Shown piece by piece: positions 16,218 to 25,489 of a stretch of DNA of 64,000 bases; position 1 is the stretch's first letter, and each line of letters starts with the position of its first letter. The notes under the pieces were generated by a model. The model saw only the letters and a program-made list of their open reading frames with translations. It was not told the origin of the DNA and searched no databases. This stretch comes from CAYNKA01 sp964397655 (GTDB lineage Bacteria > Spirochaetota > Spirochaetia > DTKZ01), in contig CAYNKA010000006.1 in the NCBI GenBank assembly GCA_964397655.1, positions 1-64,000 on the forward strand, written 5' to 3'. The translations under genes and the position numbers were made by a program.

Positions 16218-17179
16218 AACTGATCGTCGAAACGGAACCCGGACGAATCCGGTTCACAGCGATAGAGACGGGGCGGGTGATCGAAAGGACCGATTGGCTG
16301 TATTCGCCGTTGAACGGGACGAAAAAACTCCTCGGCCGGAAGTTCGGCGGAGTCCGGGAGCTCGTATTCCTCGGCGAGTCTCCGGATTCGGAGGAACTCG
16401 CGAAGGACCTTAGGGGTCTCTTCCCCGGAGCGCGGGTGACGACGCTTTCGGACGAGGCCTTCTTTTCGACGCTGCCGGACGAATCGAGATTCTACGCCAT
16501 ACCGGATCGGCTGGGCAGGTCCAAGCTCCGGAGGAGGGGCGGATTCGGACTGGTCCATGAATGGGTCGGTTCCCGCCTGGAGCTCGAGCGTCCGCCCGCC
16601 GTAGCCAGGGCTGTGAGCGTCTTCCTTGGCGATTCGAGCAACATGGTCGCGCTCCGCGACGGCAGGGCGATCGAGACGAGCATCGGTTTCAGCGCCGCGG
16701 AAGGCCTCCCGTCTCTGACCTCGAGCGGCGACCTGGACCCCACGATTTTATTCGAACTCCACGCCTCGGGGATGTCGATCCCCGACATCGAGGAACTCGT
16801 CACGGCGAAAAGCGGCATTCGAGGCTGCCTCGGCGAGAACGTCGGCTTCCGGGATTTCCTCGCGAGGAGGGATCCCGAGGCCATGGAACTTCGCGAAGTG
16901 TTCGTATACCAGACGGAGAAATACATCGGCGGTTACATCGCGCTCCTGGGCGGCATCGACGCCGTCGCCTTCGTGGGTGAAGCCTGCGAGGAGATCGCCG
17001 GCCTCGTCGAGGAGATCTGCGCGGATCTCCGATTCCTCGGGCTGGACGCCGGTCTCCTCCATGCCGGAAATCCGGAGCCGTGGACGGAATTCTCGGCGGA
17101 GGGCTCGGCCTTCAGGGCCTTCTTCGCCCCCTACGACAGGCTTCGTTTCGTCCTGGATCTGTCCGCTATTTCCGAATGA
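16214..17179 (+). CDS. Degenerate acetokinase homologue (likely pseudokinase)
   Basis: This 321-residue protein lines up with acetate kinase through landmarks: EAFFSTLPDESRFYAIP parallels the AckA segment around FDTAFFQTLP, FGLVHEWVGSRL parallels YGFHGTSHLYL, and VFLGDSSNMVALRDG parallels LHIGNGISLTAVRKG. The key residues are gone: the Asn/Ser loop (VETEP), the His of the FHG motif, the His of HxGNG (now Phe137), the Arg of TRSG (now TSSGD, 169-173) and the C-terminal Glu. The frame is intact with good codon use, so it is a maintained non-catalytic subunit or regulator rather than a decaying gene. It ends by overlapping the convergent GH31 gene by 14 bases. Confidence 0.75.
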   Translation: MKLIVETEPGRIRFTAIETGRVIERTDWLYSPLNGTKKLLGRKFGGVRELVFLGESPDSEELAKDLRGLFPGARVTTLSDEAFFSTLPDESRFYAIPDRLGRSKLRRRGGFGLVHEWVGSRLELERPPAVARAVSVFLGDSSNMVALRDGRAIETSIGFSAAEGLPSLTSSGDLDPTILFELHASGMSIPDIEELVTAKSGIRGCLGENVGFRDFLARRDPEAMELREVFVYQTEKYIGGYIALLGGIDAVAFVGEACEEIAGLVEEICADLRFLGLDAGLLHAGNPEPWTEFSAEGSAFRAFFAPYDRLRFVLDLSAISE

Positions 17180-19496
17180 CGGTTTCCTTCGTCCTTCTGC
17201 AGGAGAGCTTCTTTCCGAGAAAGTCCCACGAATACTTTTCCGCGGTGATGTGCTCCTGCTGAACTCCGTCCGTGAGGATCACCCGCTTGAAATTCCCGTA
17301 CAGCACGAAGACCGCGTTGCAGGGGATGTAGTCGACGCTTTTGTCGCGGATCTCCACGCGCAGGTCCCTGCCCGAGGCGGACGCGACGAGCCTGAAACCG
17401 GTCCTTATGCCTTTCCGGTAGCCGTAGGTCTCTCCGTCGTCGAAAGAATACCGGCAGGCGGCCTCCTTCAAGGAATCCGACGGAAGGAAAACGTGGAATT
17501 CTACGGATGCCAGGTTTTTTTCCTGATTCTCCTGCTCTCCCCTCAGCATCGGGATGATGGACCCTTCTTTGATGTAGAGAGGCGTCGAATGGAGGTTCTC
17601 CTTCGCCTTGACGGTCTGACCTCCTCCGATCCAGGTCCCTTCCGAAGGGGAGAACCACCTCAGGCTCTCGCCCGGCAGGAACACTTCCCTCGAATCCCGT
17701 CCGCCCTCCAGCACGGGGGCCTGGAGCACCGACGGCCCGACGAAGAATTCGTCGTCCACGGTCTTCGCGGCTTCCTCCTCCGCGAACTCGTAGAAGACAG
17801 GTCGGAGGATTGGCTCTCCTTCGGCTTCCTGCTCGATGAAGAGGTTGTAGAGGTAGGGGATCATCTTGTAGCGCAGGCGGACGAAACGCCTGAGCGCGGC
17901 CTTGATCTTGTCGCCGAAGGCCCACGGCTCCTGATCCCTGCTGTTCTTGACCGAATGATTGCGGAAGAAGGGGAAGAGGAAGCAGGTCTTGAACCAGGCC
18001 GCCGCGAGTTCCCCGTCGGCGTCCCCGCCGAATCCCGGCACGTCCGGGCCGCAGAAGGGCATACCGGACAGGGAAAGGGAGAGGCTCACCGGTATGCACT
18101 GCCGGAGATGATGGCGGTTCGACCAGTTGTCGCCGGTCCAAAGGGCGGTATGCCGCGCGGAGGAAACGAAGGCGCTCCTCGACAGGATGAAGGGCCGGGA
18201 CGTGGGATGCGCACGGAGCATTCCTTCGCGGGTGGCTTTCTGCATGCCGAGGCAGTACTGGTTGTGCCATGCTTCGTGCGGGAGTCTGCCGCGGTCGAAG
18301 AGCATCTCTCCCGGGTCCACGCAGCCCGTGGAAGGGTCGTGCATGTCGAGCCACACTCCCTCGATGCCGTTTCCCGCGAATTTCCTCACGAGACCCGCCC
18401 ACCATTCCCTCGTCTCGGGCAGGGCGAAGTCGGGAAACACCGTTTCACCCGGCCAGACGAATCCGATGAAGGGCAGCCCTTCGGTGTTTCTGCAGCAGAG
18501 GTCTTTCTGCATGATTTCCTGATAGACGTCGTAAACGGCATCGACCTTGACGCCGGGATCGATGATGGGCACCACGCGCCGCCCGCGCTTCTTCAGGTCC
18601 TCGATCTGGTTCTTCGGGTGGGGAAAGTACTTCTCGTTGAACGAAAAGACCCTGAATCCGTCCATATAATCGATGTCGAGCCAGAGGCCGTCGCAGGGTA
18701 TCTTTTCCTCGGCGAATTTCTTGTCCAGGCGGTCGAGATCCGCGAAGGATCCGTATCCCCAGCGGCTCTGGTGATATCCGAGGGCCCAGAGCGGCGGCAG
18801 CGGCACGGTACCCACCAGTCGCTGCATCCTCGCGGTAACCTCGCGGGGCGAGGCGCCGAGAATGCAGAAGATTTCGGGAGATCCGCCCGTCGCCCCTATA
18901 GAAAGCCATCGCGGAAGGGAATGCCCGCCGTGAAGCCCTTCGGCGACGGAGTCCTCGGGCCGGAGAAGCATGAACACCGGGTAGGGATCGTTCACGAGGA
19001 TGCCGGCCCAGCCCTTCCCCGTGTCGACGAGCAGGTAGGGTATCGAAGCGTACATCGGATCGGTGACTCCTTCCCGATAGGCTTCGGGATGAAAATCCGC
19101 CCATACGTCGGTGTTCCAGAACCTCGTCCTCTGTCCCGATCTCTCGAACGGCGTATTCTTTTCTCCGAGCCCGAAAAAACGCAGGTTCTCGCAGGGTTCG
19201 AGATTGAGCACCCATTTGCGCCCGAGGACGCCGAAGTCCGTTCCGTCACGCGTGACGATGACAGTTTTCCCCTTGAAATCGGCGCGGAACCCGGTTCCCA
19301 TGGTCTCGATGGAACCCTGATGCTCGGACCGGTCGAAATCGTCGGTGCAGAGGTCGGCCAGACTTTCCTGTGAGCTCCAGCGTTTGGAGGAATACCTGAG
19401 ACGATACACGTCCTCCCCGAGGTGGTCGACGGTCAGGAGTATGTCTTTCGCCGCATAGGAGAAATTGCGGGGATGATCGGTTTTCTGAAAATACAT
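17166..19496 (-). CDS. Glycoside hydrolase family 31 (alpha-glucosidase/alpha-xylosidase type)
   Basis: This 776-residue protein has the GH31 plan: N-terminal beta-sandwich (about 1-225), TIM barrel (about 230-560) and C-terminal beta domains. The barrel motif GLWLDIDYMDG lies at 270-280. The nucleophile is Asp384 in VWLDMHDPS (the common form is WxDMNE), and the acid/base is Asp456 in TGDNWSN. No signal peptide is visible, so it is probably cytoplasmic, acting on imported alpha-glucosides or xylosides. I use the ATG at 19496, which has GAGGCT upstream, rather than the longer frame. It appears to be transcribed alone. Confidence 0.92.
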   Translation of the reverse strand: MYFQKTDHPRNFSYAAKDILLTVDHLGEDVYRLRYSSKRWSSQESLADLCTDDFDRSEHQGSIETMGTGFRADFKGKTVIVTRDGTDFGVLGRKWVLNLEPCENLRFFGLGEKNTPFERSGQRTRFWNTDVWADFHPEAYREGVTDPMYASIPYLLVDTGKGWAGILVNDPYPVFMLLRPEDSVAEGLHGGHSLPRWLSIGATGGSPEIFCILGASPREVTARMQRLVGTVPLPPLWALGYHQSRWGYGSFADLDRLDKKFAEEKIPCDGLWLDIDYMDGFRVFSFNEKYFPHPKNQIEDLKKRGRRVVPIIDPGVKVDAVYDVYQEIMQKDLCCRNTEGLPFIGFVWPGETVFPDFALPETREWWAGLVRKFAGNGIEGVWLDMHDPSTGCVDPGEMLFDRGRLPHEAWHNQYCLGMQKATREGMLRAHPTSRPFILSRSAFVSSARHTALWTGDNWSNRHHLRQCIPVSLSLSLSGMPFCGPDVPGFGGDADGELAAAWFKTCFLFPFFRNHSVKNSRDQEPWAFGDKIKAALRRFVRLRYKMIPYLYNLFIEQEAEGEPILRPVFYEFAEEEAAKTVDDEFFVGPSVLQAPVLEGGRDSREVFLPGESLRWFSPSEGTWIGGGQTVKAKENLHSTPLYIKEGSIIPMLRGEQENQEKNLASVEFHVFLPSDSLKEAACRYSFDDGETYGYRKGIRTGFRLVASASGRDLRVEIRDKSVDYIPCNAVFVLYGNFKRVILTDGVQQEHITAEKYSWDFLGKKLSCRRTKETVIRK

Positions 19497-19891
19497 GATG
19501 GAGCCTCTTTCAATGCCGGCGTCTCGAATCGCGACGGTTTTCCAGGACCACGATGGTGAAGAAAGCGGCAATTTCCGCCCGGTTCTTTTCGGTGATTCTT
19601 GTAAACGCCTTGATGGGGAGATTCTACCGAAAGTGCAAAGGCAGGTAAAGAGACGGGAAGGTCCGGGCCCTTGCTTTCCGGATCGGCTTGGATTATCATT
19701 CTTTGAGAAAATTCAGAAGATATTTTTGCGACCGTTTTCCTTGAGGCGACCATACTATTTTCATCGGCCCGACCGGAACGGCGTTAAGGGGATCGTTCGG
19801 GTTGTTTTCTCTTCGCGGAGCAGGCTATCGGCTTTCCGGGAAATGTCCGCCATTTAAAAAGTCCAAAATCCGATTCATTGCGGGAGTGTCG
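19497..19891. other. Intergenic region between GH31 and the diguanylate cyclase
   Basis: This 395-base divergent gap must hold promoters for both flanking genes. An AT-rich patch (about 19690-19770) contains several weak -10-like hexamers on both strands but no pair I would defend. I see no RNA gene, repeat or coding sequence in it. Confidence 0.5.
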
Positions 19892-21742
19892 ATGCGAAGG
19901 GGTTCTACCGTTCGTATTCTCGTTCTCCTCGAAATCGCGGGGTTGCTCTGCGGCCTCGCCGGCGATATCGCATACGGCGACGAGATTGCGAGAGCCCGTG
20001 CCGGCCGCGCCGATCTCAGTCGGATGGCGTTCGCCGACGGCTCCCTCTATACCCTGAGCGGCGAATGGGAATTCCGGAGCGGCTCGTCTTCGGCCGGATA
20101 TTTCGCGATCGAGGAGACGGCGGACGATTTCGCGGCCCAAGGATATTTCAAGAGGTTCGACGTCGCGGTCTTCAGGCTCGTCGTCGAGACCGGTCAGCCG
20201 AACCGGAGTTTCGGGATACTGTACCGCGACCTTTCCGGGGCCACCAGGGTGTGGCTGAACGGCAAACTCTGCCTCGAATTCGGCAGTCTCGAGAACCTGC
20301 CGGAGGGACTCACGACGAGGGTCATCGGCGGAGTGGCCGGGTATATCACCTCCGACTCCTCCGGAAGGATCGAGATCGTCCATGAGACAGGCGACCGCGA
20401 TTTTCGCCATTGGAATCTCGTCAAGATACCGCCGCTCATCGGATACCAGGAATCGATATCGGAGAAAATCCTCGTCGATTCGGCATTCCAGTTCTTCGTG
20501 CTGGGGGCCATCTTCTTCATCCTCGTGTACCATCTCGCCTTTTTCTGCCGGAGACGGAATGATCTCTTCAATCTATTGTTCTGCCTCTTCATTCTCGACC
20601 TCGGCTTTCGGATACTTCTCGTGGACAATCTCAGGATCGTGTATTCCATCCTGCCGGTGCCGACCTTCGTTCATGCGAGGCTCGTGGGCCTGTTCGTCTT
20701 TCCGCTCGCTCCCCTCTTCATGGCCTTCGTCGTGCTCTTTTTCCCCGAGGACGGAAGGATCGGCGCGGTGAAGGCTTTCGGAGCGGTCAGCGCGCTCTTT
20801 CTCGTCGTTTCGCTGTTCGTTCCCGCGGAATACCGGTTCGACGTCTACGAATGGTATTATCCCGTGGTCTTCGCGGGCGTAGTCTACACGATGGCGGTCC
20901 TCGTCTTCGCGTGCATGCGCGGCAGGGCGAACGCGGTGCCCCTGACTCTCGGATTCCTCGTGTTCGCCGCCGCAGCCCTCCACGACGTCATGATGGTGAG
21001 GCGGCTCGTTTCCTGGAAGGACAACTTCGCGGTGTCCGGCGTCCTCGCTTTCCTCGTCTTTCATTCCATCGTCATCAACAGCAGGGTTTCCAACGCGCTC
21101 AGGAACGTGGAATCGCTCACGCTGGAACTCGAGGAACACCGGGGTCGCCTCGAAAAAATGGTGGAGAAGCGCACCCGCCAGCTCAAGAAGGCGAATCTTA
21201 AGCTCGGGGAACTCGCCCATCGCGACGGGCTCACCAAGCTCTACAACCGGCGCTTCTTCGATCTGCGTCTCGAGCGCGAATGGAGGCGATTGATAAGGAA
21301 CGGGAAGCCTCTGGCGGTCATGCTTTCCGACGTCGATTTCTTCAAGGCCTACAACGACCGCTACGGGCATCAGCAGGGCGATGAATGCCTCAAGGCCATA
21401 GCCCGCGTCATGCAGGCCCATACGAACCGGCCGGGGGACTTCGCGGCCCGCTATGGAGGGGAGGAATTCGTCCTCGTGCTTCCGGAGACGGACCTCGCCG
21501 GCGTCATGCACATCGCCGAATCCATCAGGATCGAGATCGAGTCCGGCGGGATAGAGCACGGCGACTCCCCCTTCGGCAGGGTCACGTTGAGCGCTGGGGT
21601 GTCCGCGGTCGTGCCGAGCCGGGACGGGTCCCCGGCGGACCTCGTGGGTGCCGCGGACGCGCTGCTGTACGAGGCGAAGCAGAGAGGCCGGAACCGGGTC
21701 GAACCTTTGGAACTAGACCGCGATCGACCTGAGCACGGATAG
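19892..21742 (+). CDS. Membrane diguanylate cyclase with 7TM-DISM sensor
   Basis: This 616-residue protein makes cyclic di-GMP. After a signal-like helix it has an extracytoplasmic beta-sandwich (about 30-190, 7TMR-DISMED2-like), seven hydrophobic segments (about 195-405), a short coiled coil (about 410-445) and a GGDEF domain (about 450-605). The active motif is RYGGEEF, and an RxxD inhibitory site (RPGD) lies five residues before GGEEF, so product feedback is likely. The ATG at 19892 has GGAG six bases upstream. The last 30 bases overlap the convergent isomerase gene. The sensor domain often binds carbohydrates or small metabolites in this family. Confidence 0.92.
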   Translation: MRRGSTVRILVLLEIAGLLCGLAGDIAYGDEIARARAGRADLSRMAFADGSLYTLSGEWEFRSGSSSAGYFAIEETADDFAAQGYFKRFDVAVFRLVVETGQPNRSFGILYRDLSGATRVWLNGKLCLEFGSLENLPEGLTTRVIGGVAGYITSDSSGRIEIVHETGDRDFRHWNLVKIPPLIGYQESISEKILVDSAFQFFVLGAIFFILVYHLAFFCRRRNDLFNLLFCLFILDLGFRILLVDNLRIVYSILPVPTFVHARLVGLFVFPLAPLFMAFVVLFFPEDGRIGAVKAFGAVSALFLVVSLFVPAEYRFDVYEWYYPVVFAGVVYTMAVLVFACMRGRANAVPLTLGFLVFAAAALHDVMMVRRLVSWKDNFAVSGVLAFLVFHSIVINSRVSNALRNVESLTLELEEHRGRLEKMVEKRTRQLKKANLKLGELAHRDGLTKLYNRRFFDLRLEREWRRLIRNGKPLAVMLSDVDFFKAYNDRYGHQQGDECLKAIARVMQAHTNRPGDFAARYGGEEFVLVLPETDLAGVMHIAESIRIEIESGGIEHGDSPFGRVTLSAGVSAVVPSRDGSPADLVGAADALLYEAKQRGRNRVEPLELDRDRPEHG

Positions 21743-22510
21743 GGACCGCTCGGCGTCCGAGCGGAAATCGTCGGTGAAGGCCTCGATGCTGAGGCGGCCG
21801 CCGTAGGGTACGAGCGCGAGGGTGCGGAAGAACGCCCGGAATTCCTCCTTGGGCTCCGTAGGAAATCGCCGCCGCACCGGGTCCGCGAAATGAAGGTGGA
21901 CGATGTCGCCGCCCGCCTTCTCGATGACCGAGAGCGGTTCGCGTTCCAGGGCGAAGTGGTAGTAATCAGAGAGCAGGCGCAGATGTTTCGCCGATACGGC
22001 CTTTTGAAGCGCCATCGCCTCCTCCATGGATGTGAGCACGTTCGCCTCCCCGCGATTGTGGTACTCGATGGCGACCAGGATGTCGAAACGCGAGGCGGTG
22101 TCCGCGATCATCTTGGAGGCCTCGACGATCTGGTCCCGCGCCCGGTCCATGGGGAAGCCTTCGGGGACGTTCCGGGCCCCGGAACTGCCGAAGACGACGA
22201 CCTCCGCGCCGATGTCCTTGGCCCGACTCAGGGCCTTTTCCGTGTACAGCGCGAGGGCGGGGAAATCCACGGAGGGGCCGGTGATCCGCCGTTCTGGCGG
22301 GAAGAAATTGTTGCACGCCTCCGAGCGGAGCCCGGAAGCCTCCAGCCTGCGCCCAAGGGCGCGAAAGTCGGCTTCCTGCAGTGCGGCGACGTCGCGAAGC
22401 GACAGCTCGACGTAATCGTAGCCGAGGTCCGCGCAGACCTCCGCGACGTCGATTCCCACCGGGTCGTTTTTCGGGTCGACCATGCAACCGCAACAGCCAA
22501 TGCGGATCAT
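21713..22510 (-). CDS. Sugar phosphate isomerase/epimerase-like TIM barrel protein
   Basis: The 265-residue protein belongs to the xylose isomerase-like AP-endonuclease-2 superfamily. Candidate metal ligands are Glu in VAIEYHNR (about 151), Asp in LLSDYYHF (about 185), His in HLHFADP (about 211) and Glu in LSIEAF (about 245), in the order typical of such epimerases. AGGAGA precedes the ATG. It follows the molybdenum hydroxylase genes by 83 bases on the same strand and may be cotranscribed with them. The true substrate (keto sugar, inositol derivative or hydroxypyruvate) cannot be fixed. Confidence 0.82.
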   Translation of the reverse strand: MIRIGCCGCMVDPKNDPVGIDVAEVCADLGYDYVELSLRDVAALQEADFRALGRRLEASGLRSEACNNFFPPERRITGPSVDFPALALYTEKALSRAKDIGAEVVVFGSSGARNVPEGFPMDRARDQIVEASKMIADTASRFDILVAIEYHNRGEANVLTSMEEAMALQKAVSAKHLRLLSDYYHFALEREPLSVIEKAGGDIVHLHFADPVRRRFPTEPKEEFRAFFRTLALVPYGGRLSIEAFTDDFRSDAERSLSVLRSIAV

Positions 22511-22593
22511 ACGACTTCTCCTGGAGGAAGGATGGAACCAGAGTATAGCCTTTCCCCGATTTCAAGGTCAATTCAGAGGGGAGGTTTCCTGCA

Positions 22594-25011
22594 TCAAAGG
22601 GCGGGCCTGCATGTCCCGCGGGGCGATTTCGTGATCCAGTTGTCGATCGGCTCCTTGTCGCGGAGGGCCCGGTAGACGTCCTCGAAACGTACGGGCATGT
22701 GGGTCAATTCGACCCCCACGGCGTTCCGGATCGCGTTCCCCAGGGCGGCGGCTACGGAAATCATCGAATGCTCGCCGACTCCCCGGGCGCCGTAGGGGCC
22801 GTCCTTCTGGGGAGTCTCCACCGCGTAGCATTCGACTGCGTCGGGGAGGTCCTTCGCCGTGGGAATCTTGTTGTCGGTGAAGGACGAGTTGAGGAGCCTG
22901 CCTTCCTCGTCGTAGATGTAGCCCTCGCAGAAGGCGGTCCCGAGGCCCTGGACCATGCCGCCGATCGCCTGCCCCCTTACGAGCTCGGGATTGATCACCC
23001 TGCCGACGTCGAAAACCGACGCCGTCTTCAGGATGCGGTATTCCCCCGTCTTCGGATTGACTTCGACGACGATGCCGTGGGCTCCGTAGGTCCAGTCCAG
23101 GGCCGGATTCCCTTGTCCGGTCTCCTTGTCGAGGTTCGTGAGGCCCTGCGCTATGTACCTGCCCACGCCGATGAGGGGCCCGCCGACCGAATTGCCGTCC
23201 GGGTGCGCGTAGCCGACCGCCATCCGTGCGAATTCTACGCGTTTCTCCGGCCTATGCTTCACGAAGATTCCGTCCGCGTCGTGGGAAAGGTCCACGGGCT
23301 GCGCGCGAAGGACCTCGCCGGCGACCGCGTAGGCGCGGGCGAGCAGGTCCTCGGCGGCGAGAATCGCGGCGTTCCCGGAGAGGAACAGGCCCTTCGATGC
23401 TACGGTCTGCCAGTCGTAGGGATCGTGATCGGTGTCCTTCTCCGTCGCGATTCGGATCCTGGCGAGGGGGAAGCCGAGCCTCTCCGCGATGATCTGCCCG
23501 ATCGCGGTCCAGGTGCCTTGGCCGATCTCCGTGAGAGCGAGGCTCGCCGTGACCGTCGCGTCCTCGTTCATCTTGAGGATCACCGCCGTGGACGTGAAGG
23601 GCGGCATCGCAGGCGCCTTGTGCAGGGCCGCGATGCCCTTGCCGATCTTCCACCCGGTCGCCTTTTCCCGTTTCCTCTCAGCTGCCGTGAGGTCTCCGTA
23701 GCCTACGGCCTTCGCCGCCGTCTCCAGGCACTTCATTACGTTCCCGCTCCCATCGGTGATGACTTCGCCCGTTATGGTGCGGGAGCCGGGCCTGAGGGCG
23801 TTTCTCTTCCTGAACTCGAGGGGGTCCATGCCGATGGCCCGGGCCACGAGATCCATGTGCCGCTCCAGGCCCCAGAAAAATTCCACGTGCCCGAAGCCCC
23901 GGTACGCGGTCCCGTAGGGCTTGTTCGTGTAGATCGTGTACGCGTCGATCCAGGCGTTCGGGATCTCGTAAGGCCCGGAGGCCGAATACCCCGAGGCCCT
24001 GGTGACGTTCACCGCGTAATCCGCGTAGGCGCCGGAATCCCAGTACATGGTCATCTTCTGGGCCAGGATCTTTCCGTCGGCGCCGACACCCGTCTTGATG
24101 CGGTAGGTGAGGGCGCTCCTGCAGGGAAGAAGGCTGAACTCCTCCTCGCGGCTCGCCTGGAATTTGACGGGACTTCCTCCGGCCTTTCTGGACAGCACCG
24201 CGGCGAGCGGTTCTATGCCGATGCCCGCTTTTCCGCCGAACCCTCCGCCAACGTAGGGTACGACGACCCTGACCCTGTGCCTGGGAAGCTTGAAGGCGTG
24301 GCAGAACAGGTTCCTGACGGTGAACGGGCTCTGGGCGCTGGTCCAGATGACGACCTCGTCGCCGGGTTTCCATTGGACGATGGCCGCATGGGTTTCCAAG
24401 GGAACGTGCTGGACCGAAGGATTCGTGTATTCCCGCTCGACGATCCATTCGGCCTTTCGGAAGGCTTCGTCCACGTCGCCTTTCCTGAGTTTGGTGTGGT
24501 TCGCGATGTTCGTGCCGGGGACAGGGGTGAACACCTCCTTGACGTAGTCGTACTCCCCGAGGCGGGGATGGACGAGGGGGGCGTTCTTCTCGAGAGCGTC
24601 CAGCGGGTGGAGCACGGGAGGGAGGACCTCGTATTCGACCCTGATGAGATCGGCGGCCTTCTTCGCCTCCCTGAGGGTGTCCGCGGCGACCGCGGCCACG
24701 GCCTCCCCGTAATGGCGCACCTCGCCTTTCGCGAGAATGTACTTGTCCACGACGTAGAGGCCGAGCCTGACGTCGAGTTCCCCGCCGGTGACGATCGCCC
24801 GGACGCCGGGGACCTTCGACGCACGTGATACGTCGATGCCGAGGATTCGGGCGCGGGCGTGGGGGCTCTGCTTTACGCAGGCGTGCAGCATGCCGGGAAG
24901 GCTCATGTCGCTCACGTACGTCGCCTTGCCGGTGACTTTTTCCGTCGCGTCCGTGCGTTCGGCGGAGCGTCCTACGATTCGAAGGGTTTCAGGAGCGGCG
25001 TCTTCATACAT
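22594..25011 (-). CDS. Xanthine dehydrogenase-family molybdenum subunit
   Basis: This 805-residue protein is the large Mo-cofactor subunit of a molybdenum hydroxylase, which hydroxylates an aromatic heterocycle or aldehyde with water-derived oxygen. Visible are the N-terminal aldehyde-oxidase/XDH a-b hammerhead domain (about 20-130), GGGFGGK near residue 255, GTAYRGFG near residue 360, a QGTWTAIGQ cofactor loop near residue 505, and GVGEH near residue 750 holding the conserved active-site Glu. The AYRGFG loop lacks the Cys typical of CO dehydrogenase CoxL, so CO is unlikely. It overlaps the iron-sulfur gene by eight bases. Confidence 0.92.
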   Translation of the reverse strand: MYEDAAPETLRIVGRSAERTDATEKVTGKATYVSDMSLPGMLHACVKQSPHARARILGIDVSRASKVPGVRAIVTGGELDVRLGLYVVDKYILAKGEVRHYGEAVAAVAADTLREAKKAADLIRVEYEVLPPVLHPLDALEKNAPLVHPRLGEYDYVKEVFTPVPGTNIANHTKLRKGDVDEAFRKAEWIVEREYTNPSVQHVPLETHAAIVQWKPGDEVVIWTSAQSPFTVRNLFCHAFKLPRHRVRVVVPYVGGGFGGKAGIGIEPLAAVLSRKAGGSPVKFQASREEEFSLLPCRSALTYRIKTGVGADGKILAQKMTMYWDSGAYADYAVNVTRASGYSASGPYEIPNAWIDAYTIYTNKPYGTAYRGFGHVEFFWGLERHMDLVARAIGMDPLEFRKRNALRPGSRTITGEVITDGSGNVMKCLETAAKAVGYGDLTAAERKREKATGWKIGKGIAALHKAPAMPPFTSTAVILKMNEDATVTASLALTEIGQGTWTAIGQIIAERLGFPLARIRIATEKDTDHDPYDWQTVASKGLFLSGNAAILAAEDLLARAYAVAGEVLRAQPVDLSHDADGIFVKHRPEKRVEFARMAVGYAHPDGNSVGGPLIGVGRYIAQGLTNLDKETGQGNPALDWTYGAHGIVVEVNPKTGEYRILKTASVFDVGRVINPELVRGQAIGGMVQGLGTAFCEGYIYDEEGRLLNSSFTDNKIPTAKDLPDAVECYAVETPQKDGPYGARGVGEHSMISVAAALGNAIRNAVGVELTHMPVRFEDVYRALRDKEPIDNWITKSPRGTCRPAL

Positions 25012-25489
25012 GGCCCTTTCCTCCCTTCACGTCCGGCTGTCCGGACGCGTCGAGGACGGCTTCGACGATCTGGGCGTAGCCCGTGCACCGGCAGAAATTC
25101 CCCTCGATGGCTTCCTTGATCTCCTCGACCGAAGGCCTGGGGTTCCTCGCGAGGAGGCTTTTCGCCGACATGATCATGCCTGGCGTGCAGAAGCCGCATT
25201 GGATCGCGTGATGTTTGACGAAGGCCTTCTGCAGCCGCGAGAGCCTGCCGTTCTTCGCCTCCCCCTCGATGGTCTCCACGGACCTCCCGTCCGCCTCCGC
25301 GGCCAGGACCAGGCAGGAGTTCACCGCCTTCCCTTCGAGGAGGACCGTGCAGGCCCCGCATTCGCCCATGCCGCAGCCCTCCTTGGTCCCGGTGAGGCCG
25401 CAGTCATCGCGGATGAAATGCAGGAGAGTCCGGCTTTCTTCGGTTTCGCGCTCGTAGAGCCGGCCGTTTATCGTCACGCGGATCTTCAT
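25004..25489 (-). CDS. Molybdenum hydroxylase iron-sulfur subunit (two 2Fe-2S)
   Basis: The 161-residue protein carries the plant-type ferredoxin cysteines Cys39, Cys44, Cys47 and Cys59 and the helical-domain set Cys98, Cys101, Cys133 and Cys135 (CGFCTPG and CRCTGY). It passes electrons from the Mo centre to FAD. It overlaps both neighbours (four bases with the FAD subunit, eight with the Mo subunit), so stoichiometric expression is likely. Domain order and length are normal for this small subunit. Confidence 0.95.
   Translation of the reverse strand: MKIRVTINGRLYERETEESRTLLHFIRDDCGLTGTKEGCGMGECGACTVLLEGKAVNSCLVLAAEADGRSVETIEGEAKNGRLSRLQKAFVKHHAIQCGFCTPGMIMSAKSLLARNPRPSVEEIKEAIEGNFCRCTGYAQIVEAVLDASGQPDVKGGKGHV

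Noticed and set aside
16977..19373. A 798-codon plus-strand open frame opposite the GH31 gene
   Set aside because: GH31 motifs and catalytic residues lie on the minus strand; the plus-strand product shows only compositional bias.
22699..24828. A 709-codon plus-strand open frame opposite the molybdenum subunit gene
   Set aside because: Shadow of the true minus-strand gene; no start site or family signature.
22594..25011. Aerobic CO dehydrogenase large subunit
   Set aside because: The active-site loop reads AYRGFG and lacks the CoxL Cys motif.
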